Positions 16,383 to 28,300 of a stretch of DNA of 64,000 bases are shown one piece after another. Source of the stretch: Mucilaginibacter sp. SG564 (lineage in GTDB: Bacteria > Bacteroidota > Bacteroidia > Sphingobacteriales > Sphingobacteriaceae); NCBI RefSeq assembly GCF_013149275.1, contig NZ_JABGNA010000008.1:1-64000 (forward strand), given 5' to 3'. Made by a program: the position numbers and the translations under genes. The first letter of the stretch is position 1. Each line of letters starts with the position of its first letter. The notes beneath the pieces are model-generated. The model was not told the origin of the DNA. It saw only the letters and a list, made by a program, of their open reading frames with translations, and did no database searches.

Positions 16383-19300
16383 ATGTTCCCCATTCCGTCT
16401 AACCAGAAAATCATTTGGTTTGATCAAAAACTGTTTCCTGATGCCAACTCATATAATATCAATATAGGGGTGCGCATTAAGGGAAATATTGATACAACTT
16501 TATTTGAACGGGCTATAAATATACTTATAGCACAGAATGATGTACTACGCTCCGAGTTTTGCGAAGTGGAGGGTATACTGCATGTCCGCATCCGGGCAGT
16601 TGGCGTAGCTTTCAATTTAAATTTTCAGGATTTTTCAGGTCGGGAAAACAGCGAACAGTTTTGCATGGCCTGGATGATTGAAAAGTCCTACCAACCCTTG
16701 TCGTTTGCAAAAAATGAGTTCTATTCCTTCGTATTACTTAAAAAGGCTGATAACGAATATTACTGGTATCTGCAGATCCATCAACTTATTGCCGATGCTT
16801 ATAGCGTTGGCCTGATGATTAGCAAACTGGCCTCTATATATGAGTCACTGATCAGGGATGAGCGTATTGCAGAAATAACAACGGCATCTTATACTGCGTA
16901 TATTCAGGAAGAACAGGATTACTTCAATTCGGTGAAGTTTGAGCAGGATAAAAAATACTGGACAGCAAAATTTTCAGCCGCTCCCAAAGCCATTTCAGTA
17001 GGTATCCGGGATCAAAAAAAAGACCAGGTTCAATCTCAGAACATAAGAAAGCAGTTGTCTATCAGCAGGCCTTATTATAAAAAATTACAGCACTTGACCG
17101 CACAGCAGGGAGTCACCACGTTTCACTTTTTTCTTGGTTTACTTTATACTTATTTCGCCAGGATAAACCAAATAACCGATCTGGTTATAGGGGCCTCTTT
17201 GTTTGATAATCCCGCATTTAAAAACACATTGGGTTGTTTTTACCGCACCTTGCCGGTGCGAATGGATTACGGAGCTACAACTACTTTTACTGAGCTGCTT
17301 TCCTTCATTAAAAATGTGCTTTCAGAAACTACTGCACATCAGCAATTCCCGGCGGGTGAGATCTTAAATATAGTAAAAGCTGCGGGCTCCGATCCCTCAG
17401 CCTTATTTGCTATTTCCTTGTCTGTTGAAAAACAAGCGAAGGATATTCTTTTTAACGGATATATGACAGAAATAATTGATTTACAATGCAATGCAAAAAA
17501 AATGTCACTCGCCGTTGCAGTACGAGAAAACGCTGATGATGAGCATATTTATATTGATCTTGACTTTAACTCCATTCATTGGGATGGGTTTTACATCGAA
17601 CAATTTTTAGAACAATTCCTTTTTTTATTAGAAACCCTGATCAACAATCCGGAACAGGCTATCGGGTTAGTGCAGATCATTCCGGAACAAACAAAAGCTT
17701 TATTACTCAGGCCCGGGCCTGTAACCAAAATATCCCCCGGTACATTAACAGCACAATTTGAAAAGGCAGTCAAAGACTATGGTAACAACCTGGCCCTGGA
17801 ATTTGAGGGTGAAAAACTGAGCTATGCTGAATTGAATAAGCAATCAAACGCTTTGGCACATTACCTGCGCAATCAATTTAAAGTATCATCGGGGCAGATT
17901 ATCGCGTTCAGTATTCCAAAATCAAACAGTGCTATCATCACTATTTTGGGCATACTGAAATCGGGTGCAGCCTACCTGCCAATCGACCCCGCTTATCCCG
18001 AAGACAGGAAACTATACATGCTGGAAGATTCAGGAGCCTCCTTATTACTCGCTCAAAGTGATACCGGGATTCTCTCATTCAAAGGCAAAACTTTATTTGT
18101 GGATCAACAGGAATACCTTACTGAAAGTAAAACTGATCTTTTACCGCTCCATGGCCTGACTGATCCTTGCTATATAATTTACACAAGTGGCTCCACCGGT
18201 AAACCCAAAGGCGTAGTGGTTAAACATGAAGGCGTGGTGAATATCGTGCTCGATTATATGAGGGCGTTTCATATTCAACCAACAGAACGATGTTTGCAAT
18301 TTGCCTCCTTATCGTTTGATGTTTCGGTGCTGGATATTTTCATGACCTTATTTTCAGGGGCAGCCTTATTCCCGGTATCAAAAGATATTATTGCTGATTT
18401 TAACAGCTTTGCTACCTTCATTAAGGAAAACAGCATCGATGTATTAGTATTGCCTCCTTCTTACCTCCGAAATTTGAACAAGGCATGTTTGTCAAAGGTC
18501 CGAGTATTAATTACTGCCGGGGAAGCCGCAATCCCCCGGGAAGAATTACAACTCCGCGACGATCAGGAATATTACAATGGTTATGGTCCGACAGAATGCT
18601 CTATATGTGTTACCCTTTATAAAGAAACAGATAATACAAATATCAATGTGCCTATTGGCAAGCCCATCAGTAATACACTGGCATTTATACTGGATAACAA
18701 TCTGCAATTATTGCCATACGGCGTTCCCGGCGAAATTTTCTTTACGGGAATAGGTTTGGCCAGGGGCTATCTGAATAACCCGGAGTTAACTGCCGAAAAG
18801 TTTATCCCATCGCCTTTTGAACAGGGTAAACTGTTATACAGAACTGGAGATATTGGTAGGTGGCTGGCCGATGGCAACATCGAATATTCAGGAAGAAAAG
18901 ACGACCAGGTAAAGATAAGGGGGCACCGGATTGAGCCCGGAGAGATTGAAGTAGCTTTAAAACTTCATGCGGCGGTACAAAACGTTGCTGTTGTGATAAA
19001 CGAATCTCCTGAAAACGAAAAGAGTTTGTATGCCTTTATCGTTACACTAAGTGATGTGACAGCTGACGCATTGCATGCCTTTTTGAAAAAGAGCCTCCCG
19101 CATTACATGATTCCCGACAGGCTTTTTATTGTACCCCAAATTCCGCTTACTATAAATGGCAAGATAGATAAAAAGGCGTTGTTAAGTAATATCGCATCGG
19201 GATCAACCAAAGAATTTGTAAAACCGGCAACTCCAAGCGAGGTTTTGGTTTCTGCCATCTGGCAGGAATTACTTGCTGTTGAACAAATCAGCACCACAGA

Positions 19301-22300
19301 CGACTTTTTTCAGTTGGGTGGCCATAGTTTAAAGGTTGGCCGGTTTATCAACAGGGTGTATAAACAAACGGGTATTAAGCTGGTATTTAAAGCGGTTTTT
19401 CAATCACCTGTGTTAAAAGATGTGGCGCGACTGATCGATGCCGGACAAAAAACAGTTTTGACCGAATTTGTAAAGGTTCCCCAGCGTGATCATTATCCCT
19501 TATCGCCATCGCAAAATGGCATCTGGCTTACTTCGCAACGCAGTGGACATGAAATACTTTACAATATCCCGCTCGCCTTTATAGTAAAAAACAAGCTTGA
19601 TTTTAACGCATTACAAAAAGCATTTGATGCCCTTATTAACAAGCATGAAGCTTTGCGTACCTCTTTTACGGAAATTGGCGGGCTTCCATATCAAAACATA
19701 CAAGCAGAAATAAAGCCCCAAATTGAGATCAGTCATTTTAATAAAGATATAAATAACCAGGTTGCTAATCTGTTAGCCTCACACCTGCATACCCGGTTTG
19801 ACCTGGTAAACGGACCTCTTTTCAGGGTTAGTCTGGCGTATTTGAGTAATGAAAAATCACTTGTGGTATTCACCCTTCACCATATTATTGCCGATGGCTG
19901 GACTACACAGTTATTACTTGACGAACTAACGGAAAGCTATCAATTGCTGATTCAGGGAAAACCGATCAACAACGCCCAACAATTTCAATATAAAGATTAT
20001 GCCGCATGGCTTCAGAAAATGATTGATGGGCCGGAAGGCGAAAAACAAAAAAGCTACTGGCAAAACAAACTGAAAAACACTCAACCGTTTTCTTTGGCCC
20101 GCTACGCCGGTAATAATACGGAGGGGCAAAAAGAAGGTGCCATTTATACGGTCAATTATTCGCCTGAGATAAAACACGGGCTCAAACAAATTGCAGAGCA
20201 ATCAGGAAGTACCCTGTTTATAATTCTACAGGTCTTATTGAAAATTCTGCTCTTTAAGCTTACCAGGCAACGCGACATTATCATTGGTACTGCCGTATCC
20301 GGCCGAACAAAAGAGGAAACGGAAAAAATAGCAGGCTTGTTGATCAACACACTTGCGTTATATGACCAGGTTGAAGGGCATGAAACTTTTGCTGCGTTTC
20401 TGCAACAGGCTAAAGCCACGGCCTTGGAAGGATTGGAAAATCAATTGCTGCCATTTGATAAAGTTGTTGAATTGGTTCAACCGGAAACAAACGCGCTGTT
20501 TGATGTGATGATCTCTGTGGATGACCAAAAACTGCAAAGCAGCAATGATATTTTCAGCACAACAGATCCTATCCTCGATTTGTTAAACGATGTTTATAAT
20601 GTAACCAAGTTCAATATCATCTTTAGCTTTGACACCAGTGAACAGGGTTTAGAACTCCGGATACTATATGATACCAGCTTGTTTGCCAGCAGTTATATCA
20701 AACTTATAGGCCGGTATTTTGATAACCTGGCCACACAGGTGACCGCCAATACAGTAAGTAATATTGATCATTATGCACTTTCATTTGGCAACGAGCCGGA
20801 ACTTTTTGACCACCTGGACGTTTCCGGGGCCGTATTTGAATCAACCTATCCGCTTACAACATCTCAGCGCGATATTTATTTAACCAGCGTACTTGATCCG
20901 CAGGGTGGTGGTTTACGCCTATTGGCTTACTTTGAGATCCCAGGTTATATTGATGAAAACGATTGGAAAAGGGCCATTGAAAGGGTAACAAAGCGGGAGG
21001 ATAGTTTACGCTCCGCTCTGATCATTAAGGATACCGAAGTATTTCAGGGAGTAAAAAAAGAAGCCGAAATCAGCTTTGATTTTTTTGATGTGAGCGATCA
21101 AAAAATTGATGATCTTAATCTGTTGGTAAAAAAATACTGCGATGATAACCAGGATCTGAACAAACCTTTTTTCAAGCATTATTTATTCAAAATAAATGAA
21201 CAGCATTTTATAACGGCAACAAGCGCGCATCATATTTTCACGGATGGCGTTTCGTTCAAATTGCTGGTTGAAAAAATAGATGCGGAATACCATTTGATTA
21301 AAGCAGAGAAAGCTTTTGAAATTCAGCCGATAGTTCCTTATCGGGAATATGTTTTTAATCATCTAACCAAATTTGACACCCATGTAACCGAACAATTCTG
21401 GCAACAACAATTATCAAATACGCAGCCCTTATCTTACGCGGGGGCATTGGCAGCAGATGACCAGATCGTATCAGATGTACTGTATCTTTCCGATGATGAA
21501 ATGCTGCAGATTAGCAATTATTGCAGTAATCATAAACTAAGACCGCCGCTTTTTTTTAAGGCGATCTATGCATTGCTTGTCAGATATTACTGTAATGCCG
21601 ACCATGATTTCTGCATCCGCGAAAACCTGGCCGGCCGCAGCAGACGGCAATCAGCTATGATTGGGAGCTTATCTCATTGTTTCCCATTGCTTATTGAACA
21701 TGACATCGTTAAAAACACGCTTTCATTTCCTGAGCTATGTCAATATCTGAAACAACAAAAAAACTCTGCTAACGAGTTTCAGCATATTTCCCTGTCTCTA
21801 CAAAACCGTATTATTGGCGACGAAAAGTTATCGTTCTTTTATAATTACCAATATTTCAGCGCACCGGACACACAGTCGGCTATAAGTCCGCTGCAACAGG
21901 TTTACCACCTGATGGATAATCAATTGGAGCTAAGGATTGCCGAAATGCCGGATACATTTGAACTCAAGCTCGATTATAATGAACGCATTTTTAACGGAAC
22001 GAATTTCCTGGCGCGTATCCGCCATATTTTAACACAAATTATACATGATGACCTTCCGCTAAACAGGATTCAGTTTTTAATTGCCGATGAGTTGTCAGAA
22101 CTCAAAGCTTTTGGTCACCACGCCGGTCAAAAAGCAGAGAAGAATATTCTGGAGCTTTTTGAAGATCAGGTTAGGGTACACCCTGATAACACAGCCATTG
22201 TTTTCCGGAATAAAACAATAAGTTATGCTGATCTCGATGCCCGATCAGATATGGTGGCGGCACATCTGCAAAAGCTGGGTATTGTAAACGAAGATATTGT

Positions 22301-25300
22301 TGCCATAATGGTGGAGCGCTCGGCGTGGATGATCATAGCGTTACTGGGTGTTTTAAAAGCAGGCGCCGCATATTTACCCATTGATCATGAGTATCCACAG
22401 GAACGAATAGCTTACCTATTAAGCGACAGTAAAGCGTCCGTATTATTAACACATGCCACATGGCAGGAACGATCAGACGCTGACACAAAAGTGGTCATCA
22501 TTGAAGATATCAAGGCAGATCGTCTCCCTGAAAAAAGACCGGTGAAACCGCACCAGCTCGCCTACGTCATCTATACTTCGGGAACAACCGGGCAACCCAA
22601 GGGGGTAATGGTTGAGCATCAGTCCCTGAATAACATAGCCCGTGCCTGGACACAGGCTTATGGCTTAAACACGTTTAAGGTGTCGCTGCTACAAATGGCG
22701 AGCTTTTCCTTTGACGTATTTACCGGCGATGTTATACGGGCACTCACCAACGGCGGCAAACTGGTTATTTGTCCGTCGGAGACCCGTTTGGAGCCAGCAT
22801 CATTATATGAACTTATCCATGAACACCAGGTAAATATCTTGGAATCTACACCCGCTTTGATCATACCGCTGATGGATTATATTGATGCGCACAGCAAAGA
22901 CATCAGCTTTTTAAAATTACTGATCCTGGGCTCAGATATCTGCCCTATAGCTCACTTCAGAAAGCTGGTAGAAAGGTATGCCCCAGCGATCAGGGTCATC
23001 AACAGCTATGGTGTTACCGAGGCTTGTATTGATTCGGGTTTTTATGAGGCCAGCGCAGATGCATTGCCCACATCAGGCAATACGCCTATTGGCAAACCGC
23101 TTGAAAATTATACCTACCGGGTTTGTAACAGCACACAGCAAATGGTGCCAATTGGTGTACCTGGGGAGTTGCTGATAGGAGGCGATGGCATTGCGCGCGG
23201 ATACTTAGGTAAAGAGGTTTTAACAGCCGAAAAATTTATAACAGCCCCCCATGATCATCAAAGAATTTATAAAACAGGAGACGTAGTACGCTGGCTTCCC
23301 GATGGCAACCTCGAATTTGCGGGTCGTAAAGACGACCAGGTAAAACTACGCGGTTACCGTATCGAGCTGCAGGAAATTGAAAGTATTGTTTTATCACAAC
23401 CAGGTATAAAGGAGGCGATCGTTACAATTCACGGAACCGAAAACGAGAAAGAATTGATAGGCTGGTATATCAGCAAAACGGGCAATCCTATTACCAATCT
23501 AAAGGGGAGTATAAAGCAGCATTTGCCGGAGTACATGGTGCCTGCACATTTTATTTTGCTCGATAAGCTCCCTTTAACACCCAATGGTAAGATCGACAAG
23601 AAAGCATTGCCCGATCCATTGGCATATATAGATGGTGATATCCAGGTAACGGATACCCCGGAAACCGAAACGGAGCATTTACTATTGGCCATATGGCAGA
23701 ATATTTTAAAAAGGACTCATATCGGTACAAAGGATAGCTTTTTTACATTGGGTGGTCATTCCTTAAAAGCCACCAATGCCGTTGCCCGCATATTCAAGGC
23801 CTTTCAGGTTAGCCTGCCATTGAATATTTTCTTTAACAACCCAACTATACAGGCTCAAGCAGCATATATTGACCGGCAACAAAAGGAAACCCGGGAACTG
23901 ATCAAACCAGTACAGGGCAAAAGTTATTATCCTTTATCGTCTTCCCAAAAAAGATTATACCTCCTGCATCAGATAGAGGGCTCAGAAAATAGTTATAACT
24001 TGCCCAATGCTTTCTGGGTACAGGGAGATATCGATGCGGATAGGTTAGAACAATGTTTTATTGATCTGATTGCGCGACATGAGATATTAAGAACGGCTTT
24101 TACCATGCGGGATGGGGAGCCAGTACAGATCGTTAAAGATCAGGTTTCTTTTAGGATCGAACGTACAACCCCATCTGGTAGAGATATAGATCGTATCATC
24201 AGCTCCTTTGTGCAAACTTTTGACCTGTCTGCACCACCCTTACTGCGTACTCATTTATATGATTTTGAAGATCAGCGAAAACTGTTCCTGCTGGATATGC
24301 ACCATATTATTTCGGATGGTGTTTCTGCAAATTTATTGACTGGGGAATTGATCAGGCTGTATAACGGCGAAAAACCGGAAATCCCTCATATCCAGTATAA
24401 AGACTTTGCGGTATGGCAAAATCAGTTCCTGACATCCGAAACAATAAAAGAACAGGAAAAATATTGGCTGGAACGATTTTCAGATGAAGTGCCGGTGCTC
24501 AACCTGGAAACAGATTTTGCAAGGCCAACCCTAAAGTCCTTCCGTGGCAGGAAAAAATACCGCCAATTGGCCGATGCTATTTGCGCCGACCTGGAAAAAA
24601 TGAGTAACCAATGGGGATATACCGTTAACCAATTACTGTTAACCATATTTAAGGTTCTGCTTTATAAATATTCGGGTAACGAGGATATTTTAGTGGGTAC
24701 ACCCGTAGCCGGGCGTACCCGGGCCGAGCTGGATCATACACTGGGTATGTTTGTAAATACGCTTGCCCTAAGATCATCCATTTCGGGCGGTAAAGTTTTT
24801 AAAGATTTTTTAGCCGAGGTAAAACAAACCAGTATTGAAGCTCTGAAAAATCAGGATTACCCGTTTGAGTTGCTGATTGATAAACTGGATATCAAGAGGG
24901 ACATGAGCCGCAACCCTTTGTTTGATGTCATGTTTTCCTTTTTTCATGAAGAGCAAGCAGAGCTTCGCCTGGGGGATGCTCGTTTTGAACCGATCAGCAA
25001 TATTGATGAAAGCAGTAAGTTCGACCTGCTTTTACAGGCTACTAAAACCGATAAGGGAATTGATCTGATACTGGAGTACAGCACCGATCTTTTCAGTGAT
25101 CATACCGCTTCGCAGCTCCTTGATCATTATGAGCATCTGCTCCGGGAGATCATGCCCAATCTTAACAAAACCATTGGCGAGATCAACATCCTTACACCCG
25201 CAGAGGAAAAACAGATCCTGACCAATCTTAACAATACCGCTGCTAATTACCCTGCGGATAAATGCCTGCATCAGCTATTTGAAGAACAGGTTTCCAGGTT

Positions 25301-28300
25301 TCTCCAAAAAACGGCGTTAGTGTGGAATGGGCAGGAGATCAGTTATTCAGAACTCCATACAGAAGCTGACTGCGTTGCCGCCGCCATACGATCTGCTTTA
25401 CCATCGGCAAAAAATCCCATCATTGCCGTTCTTCTGGATAGGGGCCCGGAGATCATCGTAGCTCTGCTGGGTATCCTGAAAGCCGGTGGTGCTTATCTGC
25501 CGATCGACCCCGATTACCCGGCGGAGCGTATCCAATATATGCTGGATGATAGTACAGCCCCTGTACTGATCACCCATTCGGCCATTAACTCCGTTTTTAA
25601 TTACAATGGTACGATCATACAAATAGATCGGTTAGAAAGTTTCGGGTCTTATACTGGCGTTACGGTTATGCCGGATGATCTGGCGTACATCATTTATACA
25701 TCGGGCTCTACGGGCAAGCCCAAGGGAGTTATGATCGAACACCGGAATGTGGTACGGTTGTTATTCAACGATAAAAATCTATTTGATTTTACAGAAAAAG
25801 ATACCTGGACACTTTTCCATTCCTATTGTTTTGATTTTTCTGTTTGGGAAATGTACGGCGCTTTATTGTTTGGAGGCAAGCTGGTTATTGTTCCAAAAAT
25901 CGTAGCACAAAGCCCCAAAGAGTTCTTGCGCCTATTGAAAGATCAAAGAGTCACCATACTGAACCAAACACCCGGCTCTTTTTATAATATTATCGAGGAA
26001 GAGATGGATCAACCCGAATCAGCTATCGATATACGCTATGTGATATTCGGTGGTGAGGCCTTAAAGCCCGGAAAGTTAAAGCCTTGGAATGAAAGATATC
26101 CAAATTGCAGGCTGATCAATATGTACGGCATTACCGAAACTACGGTACATGTAACTTATAAAGAAATAACCAGCCGGGAAATTGCGCGCAACACCAGTAA
26201 CATCGGCAAACCGATCCCAACGCTTTCATTGGTGATATTGGATCGTGATGCCAAGCTGGTTCCTGGAGGCGTAGCCGGAGAACTCCATGTTAGCGGCGCC
26301 GGTCTGGCCCGGGGCTATCTTAACCGGCCTGAGTTAACCACGGAGCGATTTATTGACCATCCTTACATTTCCGGTGAAAAAGTGTATCGTACCGGCGATC
26401 TGGCCAAAATGCTTCCCAACGGCGATTTTGAATACCTGGGCCGTATAGATCACCAGGTAAAAATACGCGGTTTCAGGATTGAGCTTGGCGAGATAGAAAA
26501 CAAGTTATTGTTGCACCAGCAAGTAAATGATACACTTGTTATTGACAAAGACGATGATACCGGTACTAAATATTTATGCGCCTATATCGTAAAAAGCGGG
26601 CCGCTGATGAGTATTGAATTAAGAAAGCACCTGGCGACTTTTCTCCCCGACTACATGATCCCGGCCTTTTTTGTGATCATGGAAAGTTTTCCTTTGACAG
26701 GCAATGGAAAAATCGACAGAAAGCGCCTGCCGCTACCTGAAGGAACAGATCAATCCGCTGCAGTTTATGAAGCCCCTGTGACCGCAGTAGAACAAAAACT
26801 GGCCGAACTTTGGCTGAAAGTATTGAACGTATCACGGGTGGGTTTAAATGATCATTTTTTTGAGCTGGGGGGGCAGTCGTTAAAGGCGGCTCAGTTAGTA
26901 GCTCTTATCCATAAACATTTTCAGGTAGAGGTATCCATCAAAAATATATTTACTACGCCTTATTTCCGCGACCTGGCTGCATTGATCAGCGATGGAACCC
27001 AGTCATTGTACCATACCATTGAGCAGGCACCGGTACAATTGAGCTATCCGGCATCATCATCAGAAAAGAGGTTGTTTATCCTGAATCAGATCGATAACTC
27101 CGGCGTCTCTTACAACGTTCCGGGAGTATATGCCATTGATGGCAATATCGACATCGAAAAATTCCGGCAGGCAGTATTAGCCATCACGAACAGACATGAA
27201 ATTTTGAGAACCTGTTTTGTTATCGAAAACAAGGAGGTAGTGCGGAAGATAAAGGGGGATATCCATTTTGATGTGGCGCTCATTAATGGCGACGATGACG
27301 CGCTTACAACTGCTATCAACACATTTATCGAGCCTTTTGATCTTTCCAAAGCTCCTTTAATAAGGGCGAGCTTGTTAACAACAAATTCCGGACAAAATTT
27401 TTTCATGATCGATATGCATCATATCATCGCGGATGGAGTTTCTGTAGATAATTTCATTCGTGAGCTTTCTGCTATGTATAGTGGGGAGGCGTTATCTCCA
27501 TTAAACATACAGTATAAGGATTTTGCGGTTTGGCAAAAAAACTGGCTATCCTCGGCAGGTGCAGGTGCGCAAAAAGCATTCTGGCAATCGCAATTTGCAG
27601 ACGAGATACAACCTGTAAATATGTCGGCCGACTTTAACCGGCCACTTACCAAATCATATGCAGGGGATGTGTTTAGTTTTCAGATCCCTGAACAACTTAT
27701 TGCGGATATAAAGAACATCTGTAAGGCAAACGGCGCAACCCCCTTCATGGTGATGCTGGCCGCCTATAATGTCCTTCTTTCCAAGTATAGTAGCCAGGAG
27801 GACATCATTGTTGGTACCCCGGTTTCCGGTCGTTCCCATGCTGATGTTCAGGATCTGATCGGCATGTTTGTGAACACGCTTCCTTTACGAAACTTTCCGG
27901 CCGGTGATAAAAGCTTTACAGACTTCGTACTTGAAGTAAAAGAAAACGTCTTAAAATCATTGGAAAATCAGGATTATCCGTTCGAGCAATTGCTTGACGA
28001 CCTGGAGATCAAACGCGACGTGAGCCGTAACCCGCTTTTTGATCACCTATTCACTTACCGTACAGACAATATCAAGGAGTTACAAGTAGCCGACCTTCGT
28101 TTAAAAAATATCCCGGCGCCGCAGCATGTCGCCAAAATGGATCTGTCATTAGAAATAGTGGAAGAGGAGCAAGGCAGTCTTTTCGCCGTCATAGAATACG
28201 CTACCACGCTCTTCAAGCCGCAAACCATAAAAAGACTGGCCCTGCATTTCAACCAGGTACTGGAACAGATCGTCATCAATCCTCACATCAAGTTAAAAGA

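Noticed and set aside
20845..22100. C3 as an epimerisation domain acting on T1
   Set aside because: Its position after a C domain and directly before A2 does not fit an E domain (which follows T and precedes C), and its core motifs look like a condensation domain. Only a phylogeny could settle its subtype.
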